NCBI GenBank assembly: GCA_029168955.1
Contig: JAPDOI010000906.1
Location: forward strand, 62,001-126,000
DNA: 64,000 bases
DNA from: Aplectana chamaeleonis
Lineage: Eukaryota; Nematoda; Chromadorea; Rhabditida; Cosmocercidae
Reading direction: 5' to 3'
Shown here: positions 1-10,900 of the stretch, piece after piece
How positions within the stretch are numbered: the stretch's first letter is position 1
Layout: the number at the start of each line of letters is the position of its first letter
Program-made: the position numbers and the translations under genes
Notes under the pieces: model-generated
The model's database searches: none
Told to the model about the DNA's origin: nothing
What the model saw: the letters and a program-made list of their open reading frames with translations, nothing else

Positions 1-17
1 CCGATTTTATCGAAAAA

Positions 18-290
18 TCGATAATATTGATTGATATGATAGACAGCGAGTAATAAACTTGTTAGTCAATTCCCCTGTCCCTACCCATCCTAAAAAACCT
101 TAGTCTACCACGTGTTTTAGCAATTTGATCAAACATGGATAATATCGATTGACATGAAGAACTGTTAGTAACAATCTATGATAAACAGTTAGGAGCAAAC
201 TTGATAATCACTTCTCCTGTCCCTCCCCATCTGGACAAACCACAGTCTACAACGTGTTTTAGCGGTTTGATAAAAAATCGATAATATCGA
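18..290. repeat. Two-copy diverged tandem duplication
   Basis: Two units of roughly 140-150 bp follow each other. Each starts near GATAATATYGATTG, passes through a CCTGTCCCT block and ends with CGTGTTTTAGC followed by a TTTGAT stretch. They differ by many substitutions and small indels, so the duplication is old. No coding potential is evident. Confidence 0.6.
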
Positions 291-357
291 TTGCTTACCT
301 GTCTGCCTGCCTTTATAACTACTTGCCTACCTGCCTGTCTGCCTGCTTGCCTACTTA
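290..357. repeat. CTGC/CTAC-rich low-complexity tract
   Basis: A short tract of imperfect CTGCCTGC and CTACCTGC units. Both strands stay open across it, which yields spurious QAGRQAGRQ-type translations that should not be taken as a protein. Confidence 0.7.
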
Positions 358-489
358 GACTCTGTTTCATTTCCAGTGAACTCCTGTTTTCGGTTATCAC
401 AGCCGTAGCGGTGGCGTTTCGTCGGAAACTCCTTATCACTAATTATATTTCACCAGGGAACACCTCTCCGCTGCTGGTGATAATCTAGA

Positions 490-2085
490 TCGACGTGATT
501 TTACGCACGCGTTGCCCATTACGCGTATCGGCGCACAATACGAATTCTTCTGAGCAACCGCTGACCTAACTTTTTTTTGATTTTGAATCAATTTAGGGCA
601 AATTTTGTCAGCAGTTATCTCCTCAAATTCAAAATGCTATCTCCAGAAATTTTTTTGAAAAGCTTAATTAACTGCTCTATGAGATTCTAGTTAATCATAA
701 GGCCTGAGCAAAACCAAACCACTCCAGTCGCTGCAGCTATTTCCCTTCTCAAAGGACTGAATGATAGAGTGGTACTCTTTCCGGGATGCCTCTCTTATAG
801 AGAGAGCACCATCGAAAAATAGTGTTGAAGAAGACTATGACAAGTCTTCCTGTAGGAGAAATTACGGAATTTCTAGGTTGCGTACCTGTGCAAAAGCTGT
901 CACTCGCTGAATGTCGAGTTGGCCTTGTCGAATCATCCACGTGTCGAACATCACGACAAACGGGATCTTTAATGATACGTCTATAGATGTACACTATCAC
1001 ATCGCTTGTTTCACGTATAGCTTATGCTCATCTATTGGAGGCTAGATCACTGCGGCATGCTCAGAGTGCAGTAGATTGTTTGCGCAACTCTAGTAACAAC
1101 CTTTTCGCTGATAGGAGTTGTTGCGTTGAATGGGCACGTTTGGAGTGACTTGGCGCATAAGCGGTATGTGTTTCCCCCATTTTTCTTTGACCAATTAGCC
1201 TTTATTTAGACAACAGAAGCGATCCGCGGCTTTTATTCAAGTATACTGTGAGGCATAAACCATCCTCACATCTCTCCATGAAGGACGCGCGTTATGTGAT
1301 TTTAATGCCATGTACAGTCCACGCGGATTTGTTCGTCGGATTGATGTGCGCCTGAGCAGTCTGTGTCTCTGCGTATCTGCATGCGGTGCGCAGTTTCTAT
1401 GTCTCCGCCACAGAACACCGAACCGACAAAACGTCCGTGTCTAGCATACATCGCGTAGCTGTGCGAGCTGTGAAGCCAAGTTCATATGTACTTCCTAGGG
1501 AGGGCGGAGAAATGCAGAGGTCATGATCCATATCGACCGATTACTGAACTTGCAGCTTATCGCTGATTAGCTTGCTGCGAGCGGAAGGCAAAGCCTGTTC
1601 GAATGAGACTGCCCGCTCACGCCGTCGGCGAGCCTATCGAGCGGCCGTCGTAATGGTATCCTTCGGATGAGCCTCCCCACGACTGCAAAAGGTCTGCAAA
1701 CAGCTGACCGGGATATTATTCTGCATTCTTCTGATGTTCCTGCAAATCGATCCACAAGATGAAAAAATGCTATCACGACGGCCGCTCGACACGCGCGCCG
1801 ACCGCGTACTTTGCGTTGGCGCAAGCTACTACGCCAAGAGAGAACCAAAACGGCCGAAATGATCCAAATGTATGGTTCTGGTGTGGACGTTTGTTGCAAG
1901 CGCATTCCCCGTAGGGTCTACATCAAGGTTGTGCGTTATAACATTTATGTGTTAACGCATCAATGGGTCAGCGCTGATTTTTTACACAAAATCAACGCTA
2001 TACCAATTAATGGAGAAGTCTAAGAAGTGCGTTAGTGTGGTTCGTTAACTCTGTTGGAATCCTTATGCTTAAAGCAGTTATGTCC
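490..2085. other. Intergenic stretch with no supported gene
   Basis: Only short open frames without recognisable domains are present. A minus-strand stretch near 840-900 has GTACG and CTACAG motifs that could delimit a tiny intron, but the flanking translations resemble nothing I know. No RNA gene or inverted repeat was identified. Confidence 0.4.
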
Positions 2086-2087
2086 TG

Positions 2088-2272
2088 ATGTATGTATGTA
2101 TGTATGTATGTATGTATGTATGTATGTATGTATGTATGTATGTATGTATGTATGTATGTATGTATGTATGTATGTATGTATGTATGTATGTATGTATGTA
2201 TGTATGTATGTATGTATGTATGTATGTATGTATGTATGTATGTATGTATGTATGTATGTATGTATGTGTGTG
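2088..2272. repeat. (ATGT)n tetranucleotide microsatellite
   Basis: About 46 uninterrupted copies of ATGT, ending in a short TGTGTG transition. Because the unit is not a multiple of three, every frame stays open and gives Met-Tyr-Val-Cys or Thr-Tyr-Ile-His repeats, which are artefacts. Confidence 0.97.
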
Positions 2273-2519
2273 TAATTGTGTTTTCCCGCGGATCTCCGGA
2301 ATGGCCGATCAAAACGGGTGAAATGGTACCAACAGTCGGGTAAGTGGGACACTCATCGATTACCAAAAAATCAGCCTGAATTTCCGATTCCGCGCCTCGG
2401 GGCAACCGAGTTTGTCCGTGGGGCGCTCTTTTAGCCGTGGGTCATGGAAACTTCAATGAGGAATCTTGCGCTAGAAGAGTTACCCTCTAATCAGAGCGAA
2501 AGGTTTTCATTGGTTCGCG

Positions 2520-2790
2520 GGGCGCCGTACTGAATTGTTAGGGTTCGCGGAGTGCGCAGGACGTCATATAAAGTGAGCAGTACCAAAGTGGGAGTGAGCA
2601 GGACGTCACAGAAAGTGAGCAGGACCCCAGTGGGAGTGTGCGGAACGTCATAGGAAGTTTGCGGGACCCCAATGGGAGTGTGCAGGACGTCTTAGAAAGT
2701 GAGCAGGACCCCTGTGCGAATGTGCAGGACGTCTTGGAAACTGTGCACGACCCGTGTACGAGTGTGCAGGTGCGCTATAGAAAGTGAGCA
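2520..2790. repeat. 21-bp minisatellite array (family A)
   Basis: Tandem 21-bp units alternate between two forms, one containing GACCCCAGTGGGAGTG and one containing GACGTCTTAGAAAGTG, each followed by TGCAG or AGCAG. The same family recurs at 3704-4002, 40315-40490, 42590-43250 (opposite orientation), and in diverged form at 59650-59800 and 60500-60780. Confidence 0.8.
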
Positions 2791-3703
2791 GGGGTCGTAT
2801 TCGCCAATAACCCGCCGAGTAGTCGAAGGGTAAATGAGGTGAAATTTCAGTACAAAACGCGCGCTCCACGGCCACCTCTCGCCTCCCTTGGCTTCCCTCG
2901 CGACCGTCGAAAGATTTTGCATCGCTTCTCGGGAAAATTGGCCACATCGCGGCGAAATATATTGCAAATTGCACGAAATTTTCAAACATTTCTTAAACCC
3001 TCATTTTCTCAATTTCCATGTGATTCTGTCTTTTGTTTCCCTTTCATTGGTGACTCAGATCCTTTTTCTTGTTACAATTATACATTTTTGACTGAATATT
3101 CATTTTTCGCTATTTTTTTCGCACGTTTCATTGAATTTTTACAAAAAAAATTGGAAGGCGATTTATGCCACATCTTAATCATCCAGAGAGCTGCGGGCTC
3201 TCATCTTTATGTCCAAGTATTATAGACAGCGTGTAAAATAACGATCTTTATTCTGCCAGGTTTCATTTTTTCAATGTGAATGTTGAATTTTAAAGACCGA
3301 TCCATTTGTGGTAAAATAAGTCTCATTTGATGAGCCACTGTCCATAATACTTGAATTATAAAGATTTAAAATCAGAACACGAGCTTTAAATGCGCCGATT
3401 TGCTAGAACTACGAATAAAACCCAGTAAAACATGTTATACTATTGTTCTGCAACAGAGGAAATTAGTTTGCAATATTCTTATGCTAGAAACAAGTCTAAA
3501 AATGCAAAAGAATCGAACGAAAAATAAAAAATTACACAATATTCTCGAAGGGAAGTCCACGGGAATTCGAAGGGTAATCGATCAATTTCATTTCTTTCAT
3601 TTCTGTCTTACAGCGTGTAAGATCTGTTCCTCTGCCGCGCGCGGTATCAGCCCTTCCGCTTCCCTTCGACTACCCTCGGCGGGTTGTTGGCGAATACGAC
3701 CCC
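2791..3703. repeat. Inverted-repeat pair bracketed by minisatellites
   Basis: The left arm at 2791-2830 (GGGGTCGTATTCGCC, then CCCGCCGAG and CGAAGGG) is repeated in reverse complement at 3662-3703. The minisatellite arrays lie just outside both arms, so 2.5-4.0 kb looks like one mirror-symmetric non-autonomous element. The interior of about 830 bp is AT-rich and shows no recognisable gene. Confidence 0.55.
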
Positions 3704-4002
3704 AGGACCCCAGTGGGAGTGCGCAGGACCGCAGTGAGAGTGTGCATGACGTCTTAGAAAGTGTGCAGGACCCCAGTGGGAGTGTGCAGGACCGCAGTGG
3801 GAGTGAGCAGGACGCCTTGGAACGTCTGCAGAACCGCAGTGGGAGTGCGCAGGACGTCTTGGAAAATCTGCAGAACCGCAGAGAGAGTGCGCAGGACGTC
3901 GTAGAAAGGGTGCAGGACCCCAGTGGGAGAGTGCAGGACCCCTGTGGGAGTGTGCAGGACCCCAGTGGGAGTGCGCAGGACGCCATAGAAAGTGTAGAAT
4001 AG
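3704..4002. repeat. 21-bp minisatellite array (family A)
   Basis: About 14 units of the 21-bp repeat. The frame is open on both strands because 21 is a multiple of three, giving an Asp-Pro-Ser-Gly-Ser-Val-Gln heptad. There is no other support for a protein. Confidence 0.8.
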
Positions 4003-4437
4003 AGAGTGAAACGAGATTCTAGCAAATTATTTTATGTCAAAGCATAACTCTTCTGCAGCGGAGCAGACTTCCGCCCACTCCCTTCACTGTTCTCCACTCA
4101 TTGCAACCGCTCAGTTATTTCTAATCATTAACCTCCCTAAATCAGTTTTATACATGTTGAAAGTCTGACCTTATCAAGATCTGCTTAACAAGAAAACAAT
4201 AGTTCACACACATAGTTCATTTATTGAGAGGAAGGACATGGTGTCGGTCAATTAAGGAAACATCACATGAAAAATTCATGATGGAACATCTTGAGAAAAA
4301 TTCAATCATCCCCGTAAATCAACACGGATTTGTTCCAGGTAAATCGGTGGAAACTAATTTGCTGGAATGCATTAACGACTGGACTGATTATTTGGACTCA
4401 AAAAAGTGTTGTGATGTGCTGTACTTTGATTTTTCTA

Positions 4438-4639
4438 TAGTGGAGGCCACCAAGAGTGTCTCATTTACTTATCAATGAGAAGCGGTCGATTGGAGATCAA
4501 TGAACATGAAACTCATTGCAGCACAACCGCTCTCGCTCAATCGGTATCGAGCGTGCTGGTATGGGATTCATGCACATTGATCCCCAGCCGACCGCTTCTT
4601 ATTGATAAGTAAATGAGACACTTTTGGTGGACTTCACTA
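4438..4639. mobile_element. TA-flanked MITE inserted in the LINE
   Basis: A 202-bp foldback element with terminal inverted repeats of about 50 bp. Both ends read TAGTG, then a CCACCAA block, AGTGTCTCATTTACTTATCA, and AGAAGCGGTCG. It is flanked by TA at 4436-4437 and 4640-4641, as expected for Tc1/mariner-mobilised elements. Removing it and one TA restores the RT motif DFSKAFDRV of the host LINE, so the empty site is known. Confidence 0.9.
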
Positions 4640-5446
4640 TAAGGCTTTTGATCGTGTGGACCATTCCAAATTGCTTTATAAATTGTCGAAACTGAAATTC
4701 CATCCAAAAGTTATCAAATGGCTTGAAAATTGTCTTACCGGTAGAAGTTTCCAAGTAAAGATAAATTCAACGTTTTCATCTATAAGGCCTGTCAAGAGCG
4801 GGGTACCGCAAGGAGGGGTATTGTCACCAATTTTGTTCGCTATTTACACCTCGGAACTCCCAGGTCTCCTGGAGCGCTGCGGTGTTGAGTGCAAACAGTT
4901 TGTTGATGACATTAAGATTTATAAGAAGGTTGAAAGCGAAAAAGATCAGAGTATGGTGGCTTGTGCATTGGAGAGCATTCTTGATTGGTCTCATGAGTGA
5001 AAACAACCGTTGGCTTCTGAAAAGACAGTGTTCATGAGGCTGGGCATGTCGGATTTGCCATGTACATACAATTTGGATGGTCATGTGCTGAATTCCGTAT
5101 CCTCTGTCAAAGACCTGGGTTTTCATTACAACAGCAAACTTGACTTCTCTGAACATTACCAATACTTGTGCAGAAAAGCTTCTTCTACGACTTTCCTCAT
5201 TTTCAAGGCGTTGGCCATTCGAGACAGAAAAGTGTTGTTGAGAGCATTCAAAACCTACGTCAGACCAATTATGGAAAGTGGAACGACAGTTTCTTCACCG
5301 CATAAAAGAAAAGATATTTTGCAAAATATATGTAAGATCTCAAATCCAGGCCTATGAAAGAATACCATGTGCGGGAGCAAGGAATAGAGAGTTGAAAATT
5401 CATTCTCTGGAATCTCCCCGACGCCTGAATGATGTTTGCATGGTGT

Positions 5447-5942
5447 TTAAAGGCAGTGTTCACGATGAAAAAAGTTTTCGAAATTCCACTAGGATTGGGT
5501 AGTGGAGGGACACTCTGTAACGTTAACGTCGAAAGAACGCATGAAAACGAGCCAGGCAGAGCCCCAAAAGAGCCCGAAGTTGCAACTTCGAGCGCATTGA
5601 AAACCCCAAAAGCGCATCACACGCCCACCGACGTGAACAAATGAATGCTCGAGATCGTGAGATAAGCGATGATTTTCAATCATTAGCCCCGTTCTTCCCT
5701 TCATTCTCAGCTTCTCTCTCTACTCAGGGCAGCTCGCATAGATCGGCTGCAAAAGACGGAAGTCACAAGCCTCGGACAACTCGTCCACCATGTTTCCATA
5801 GCTCAATCTTTGAGGGACCATACCTGCGTTCACAGAAGGTCTTGTATGATTTCAGAGACACCATTGGAATCAGCATGGGGCCGTTTCCCAGATAGGCGGA
5901 AAAACAAAAAAAAACGATTTTCATCGTGAACACTGCCTTTAA
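5447..5942. mobile_element. TTAA-flanked MITE (family T), copy 1
   Basis: The element begins TTAAAGGCAGTGTTCACGAT and ends with its reverse complement, CGTGAACACTGCCTTTAA. TTAA is the target duplication, a piggyBac-type signature. It sits inside the LINE fragment: joining the flanks with a single TTAA gives a continuous frame (DVCMVFK into LLAG). The interior differs from copies 3 to 5, so it may be a subfamily. No transposase is encoded. Confidence 0.88.
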
Positions 5943-6329
5943 GTTACTAGCTGGCATTGCGAAAATCAACCTTTCTAGATTCTTTAGGCTGAACCGCTCG
6001 AGGACCAGGGGGAGCAAGCTTAAGAATTCATACGCAGCTCCGAAAGGCAATATTAGAGCCTGTACCTTTACTTGTGAAGCCGGATCAACTTTTGTCTCTT
6101 TTAACCTAGATATTACACCGGTACCAGTACCTTCTGCTTTGTGGAGCTTCAAACGCATTGCAGGAAAGAAGCTATTGTGTTACTAGGTCCACATGGAGAA
6201 AAAACAGTATTTGTCCTTTTTTATCCAGTTCATGTTCTATGTAGTTACTTGTATTGTAGTACTTGTAGTATCGATGTTTCTTACGCTTGCCTTATGTGGC
6301 GTACTCAATGAATAAATAGATAAATGAAC

Positions 6330-7497
6330 TGCGAGTGTGGTTGTCCTTGTAATGACAGAGATTGTCATGTGAGAAGAATAGCTTGGGACTCTACAAATCG
6401 AAAGAAGACTATTGGGTTGCGACATAGGGGGAGAAGTGATGAAAGGAGTCGTAAATCTGATGCCGGCAGCAACCGACAATCCACCGCTGGTTTCGTATTT
6501 TTCGCTGTTTGTTTCCAAATTTTATATCCCTTTCCAAATTGCCCACAATTTTTGATTTTCAATTCCGGCGATTTCCGGCAATTTTTGATTTTCAAAAATT
6601 GCCAGCGACAATTTTCTCTTCTTAAAAAAGTCCATTTGGTCAGCAATTTTCGGGTAGACGAAAGTCAGTTTAAATCTTTCCGACAAGCTATCCTGCCTCA
6701 AGAAGTTGGCGCGCAGGAAAGTTTTCTTGAGCGAAAACTTCGCTTGGTCTCGCTAGTGATGGCTCATATATATAACTTTCCGCTGATAAATGTCAAAATT
6801 GTTTTGAATCCTTGCCGCGCGGACAACTCTCGTTTGCGAAAAGACCCTTCCTGGCCAAGAGCCTCTTTTATAGTCTTCGCCGCAGGGGGAGATGGCGAAG
6901 TACAATTCAACCAAATCGATTACGCTGCGCCGCGTGCAATGACAAAAGACATGAATAGATCATCAGTTCGAAAAATACCAATAGTGCTGCGTAGTCCGGG
7001 GGAAAAGACAGCACGGTAGGCGTGGTACTCGAGGAGCTGGTAACTAACTGTCCGACTCGATTGAATGCTAGGATGATGACTCGAACAACTGTTTAACTTT
7101 CGAGAGATCAACAGAGATTTCGAATGATTTTCCAATTCAATGGACCACGATTTAGCATTTTTTTGACGGCTGGATATTCAAAAATTCGAATATTTCAATG
7201 TGTTCAGCGAGCTTTTCTCACAATTCCAAATTCGGGGTCTCATGGGGCTGCTTCGGGATGCTCCTTGGTTTTCTTGACGTTACGATTAGGACGATCCTCC
7301 CAGCTGTCTGTTTCAGCCAGAAAACCTAATACAATTTACAAATACAACAATGCCTTTACGTATCCTCTGGTTCCGAGCCAAATTTACTCTGTTGCCTCGC
7401 GTGGCTGTGCGGAGCGAGGATGGAGACAGCGAGAAAGTGTGGGGAGAAGGAGACGCAGCGTACGCGCGCAGACGCACGCGATGAACGGAAATGAAGT
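6330..7497. other. Intergenic stretch downstream of the PKS-NRPS gene
   Basis: The remaining thioesterase exon or exons of the PKS-NRPS would be expected here on the minus strand, but no segment could be assigned with confidence. Plus-strand open frames here (for example 6324-7019) lack domains and have biased, repetitive composition. Short GATTTTCAATT duplications occur near 6545-6600. Confidence 0.4.
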
Positions 7498-7900
7498 TTA
7501 CTCGGAAACAGAGGATATGTGATAAAGCGGTTTCAATGAGTTAATCACCTCCCATCCCCAGAGCTTCATTTCAGCGACCATTTCTCTGCTCAGCGTTCCT
7601 CCCAAAGAATGGCCCATGAGGAAGGGTCTTGTGTTTCCTGTATGAGCTGCTACCTATAAAAAGCAATTATTTTCATGGCACGAAAACTCCCTCTAGCGTT
7701 TGAACATACCGCTTTAGCATAAAAAGCAGCCAGTTGCTTGAGTGTTGAAGCTTTGAAATGTGATTGATACTCGATTGCATAGAGGTTGAACTCCTTCGGA
7801 AATACATGTAGGAAAGCGTAATAGGAGAATATAGAACCACCAATGGCGTGGATCATGTAAATGCTGAGTTTAGCGTGAGGCGTTTCACGAAGTTTTGTGA
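7498..7900 (-). other. Type I thioesterase domain, 5' part, two exons
   Basis: The domain starts at IYMIHAIGGSIFSYYAF, runs into the intron at 7709-7654, and continues with VAAHTGNTRPFLMGHSLGG, where Ser is the nucleophile of GHSxG. The frame stays open to a TAA at 7500-7498. This is only about half of a normal TE of about 230 residues, and the catalytic Asp and His are not yet seen. A further donor (GAG|GTGATT at 7548) may lead to later exons, or the domain may be truncated. Confidence 0.75.
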
Positions 7901-10900
7901 TTATTGTGGTGTCAACATTATTGTGGATTTCCCTCTGATGTTTTGCGATGAGCCCAGCCAATTGTTCCACTGTCAGATTACTGAAAAGATCATGAATGCC
8001 TATCTCGATGTTGAATGCATCAAGAAGACTTCTTTTCAGCTCGAATAGTAGCAGTGAATGACCACCCAGTGCAAAGAAGTTATCTGTGGTGTTTACGCTC
8101 TGGACGTGCAGGAGCTTCTTGAAAATAGAAATCAGTTCCAACTCAGTGACTGACATGAGTGTAGTCTCAGGCGCAATTACATACTCGCTGAATGTTCTAC
8201 TGTATTCCTCAAGCAATGCTTCTTTGTTTATTTTTCCTGAAGTGTTCAGCGGGAATGCTGGGATTCGAATGAATCTTGAAGGTATCATATACGATGGCAG
8301 AGTCATTTTCAGTTTTTGCAATATTCCACTGTCGTTGATGTTATCAGCATGGACAATGAAAGCAACGAGTATTTCGTCTATAACAACGACCTTGACTTCT
8401 GAAACCTCCGGAGAAGACGTCATAATTGCATGTTCCACTTCACTGGCCTCAACTCTGAAGCCTCTCACCTTCATTTGTGAGTCGATTCTGCCTTTGTAGT
8501 AGTATCCCTCTCTCTCACATCTAACAGTATCTCCTGTGCGATAGCAAGGGATACCATTGAGAAAACTGAATGCGCCATCATTGAGCATGTTGAAGTACCC
8601 TCTGGCCACTTTCGCGCCCCCTAAAATCAGCTCTCCTTCTTTCATATTTTTTGCTAAAGTCGCATTCTCATTGTTCATCGGTTGTCCAATGAGGGAATTT
8701 TCTCCGGGGAGCAGTTTACACCTATTTGTAAGAGACCACACGGTGCATTCAGTTGGTCCATAGATTTGTGTTACGTCTACACCCAACTTCATTAGCTCGG
8801 AGAGATTTTTCTCACCCACTCCATCTCCGCCGACGAACACCTTTTCTGCTGAAGAAACTTGCCGCAATTCGACGTCCGTGAAAGAGTTGAGCATGGCAGA
8901 ACTAATGAATACGAAATCACATTTCTGTTCGCCAACCTCAGTTGGAAGCTTTCGAATGTCAGAGTGCATACAGAGGTGGCTGCCGTTCATGATGGAGCCG
9001 AAAATATTGATGACGCTCACGTCGAAAACAACATTGACGGAGTGCGAGACCCGTCGACTGGGTCTCAAGAGTGTCTGCTGCGTGGCACCTTGAAGAAACG
9101 CGCTCACATTTCTGTGGCTCACAGCTACACCTTTAGGGGAGCCCTGCGATCCGCTAGTGTGAATCACGTACATGACATCACAGCCTGTAATTCTGTTCAG
9201 ATGTACTTCACGTTTTCGTTGTTTTTGTTCGGAAATTCTGTCTATCACTTCTTCAGTGATACATAGGGCTGATTCAACATTTTCAATCATTTTGCTTCTC
9301 CTTGAACACGGCCAAGACTTGTCCAATGGAGAATAAGCAGCACCAGTCTTGAGGATGCTAACCAAAACGATAACTGCATCGTTCGAATTCAATTCTGTAC
9401 TAATAACATCATCACCACGAATGCAGCATCCTGTGGTTTTTGCCCACAAGTCGTTGAGCCACTCAGCAATGGTTGAGGATTTGGAGCCAAACCTTTGGCA
9501 GGTCGTGGAGGCAATAGGATCTTGAACATTCCAATGAGAGGAATTCAAATATTGTGACACAGCGTAGGGAGGATAGTCAATCCGACAAGTAAATGAATGT
9601 GCTAAATGATCGACTGAGAGCCCACGAATATTCGACATCATATCGCTCACTAACTCTTTGATCAAATCGCTTCGATATTTGCTCTCGTTATACTCCAACA
9701 TCAATCTGGTTCCCTCCGGCATTTCATCGAACGTGACAGAAAGATCGAAAATTGTGTTCATGGACACTTGATCAATCTCCACGCGCGCGTCAGGGAAGTC
9801 AATAGATGGAAAATCAAGTTGATGACGGTAATTGAAGAAGATTTGAAATAAAGGATGCTCGTGCGATTGACGTCTGCATTTTGTAGCAGCAACAAGCCTA
9901 TGGAAGGGAATGTGTTCATACTTCTTCAGATCTGAAGTTTCTTTGCTGACCATAGAAACAACATCTTTCAGAGGTTGTTGTGGGCGGACCTCAACTGATA
10001 GCACAACATTATTCAGGAAATATCCAACTAGATCCTTCACCTCTTCATTTCTTCCCGAGACAGGATATCCTATTACAATAGAATCGTCTTGGCTCCTGCA
10101 CTTGAATTTTCGCAGGCTGCAAATGAATGCTGAAAGCACAACTACGAATTCAGTTGTGTGGTGGTTCCTAGCCGTTTCTTTAACATATGAGACTAGAGCT
10201 TTGGGAACGATCTGCATATACTTCTTGAAAACTCGAGGGTTCCGAGGTGGACTTCTTTGCGGCAGCACTGTTGGCTCCCTACCTTCCAATTTCTTTGTCA
10301 TATCCTCTAGTTCCGGAGAAAACTGTAGTGAGTGCCGTTGTGTTCGTGCGTACTCACTCACTGAATGGTTCAGAGGCTTGATTTTCCTAAATTCTGATCT
10401 AGTATATAATTCATATATGTCCTTTATTTCATTGGCCAGAATCGTCACTGACCACCCGTCTGTCAACATGTGATGTTGATTGAAAATGATCACAGCGTCG
10501 CTACCTTGACGACATCCAAGAATCCTCAGAGGAATTTCGCCTAAGTCGAAGTTGAAGTTTTCCTCTTTCTTCTTAATAATATCGTAGTCCGATCGTACAA
10601 GCATGATGCTTTGATGGCATTCTGTGAGCGAGAGAACCACTTGGTTCGCCGTTAATGACGCCGAACTCTTCACAAATATTGTGCGGAGAATGTGTTGACG
10701 AGCGATAAGAGAATAGATTGAGTAAACCATCTTGTCGATGGAAAACGATTTTGTCATCTGTCGGAAGAAAATTGAGAATATAACATTATAATGATTACCC
10801 GGTTCCAGTTCCCGTAAAAGGTACATGTTTTCTTGTGCATAAGTCAGCTCACTTCGAACTAAAGGATCAAAAACATTAGGGGCTTCTTTGAAATTCTCTC

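Larger units (their letters stand above)
4215..6330 (+). mobile_element. 5'-truncated non-LTR retrotransposon (LINE), interrupted twice
   Basis: The plus strand encodes the C-terminal half of a LINE reverse transcriptase. It starts in the finger region (QHGFVPGKSVETN) and contains DFSKAFDRV split by an insertion, SGVPQGGVLSPILF, and FVDDIK in place of the usual YADD. The post-RT region follows (VKDLGFHYN, TYVRPIMESG). It closely resembles the longer copy at 51.3-55.3 kb and is probably the same family. Two insertions break it: a TA-type MITE at 4438-4639 and a TTAA element at 5447-5942. Reading resumes exactly after each, and the last coding block (about 5943-6184) matches the C-terminal 80 residues of the longer copy. 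Frame breaks and the missing 5' half make it inactive. The clade is uncertain (CR1/jockey-like). Confidence 0.85.

Noticed and set aside
2007..2405. Open frames rich in Met-Tyr-Val-Cys or Thr-Tyr-Ile-His repeats
   Set aside because: They are translations of the ATGT microsatellite, open in all frames by repeat structure alone.
3400..4002. 200-residue plus-strand frame with Ser-Gly-Ser-Val-Gln-Asp repeats
   Set aside because: Most of it is the 21-bp minisatellite, which is open on both strands; similar arrays elsewhere sit inside transposons.
5763..6158. Minus-strand frame faintly like an esterase or a TE C-terminus
   Set aside because: The plus strand of 5943-6184 aligns with the C-terminus of the LINE at 51.3-55.3 kb, and the rest lies inside the TTAA MITE. 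It is an antisense shadow.
6324..7019. 231-codon plus-strand frame
   Set aside because: No domain, atypical composition, and it overlaps repetitive AATTTTTGATTTTC blocks. I see no support for translation.
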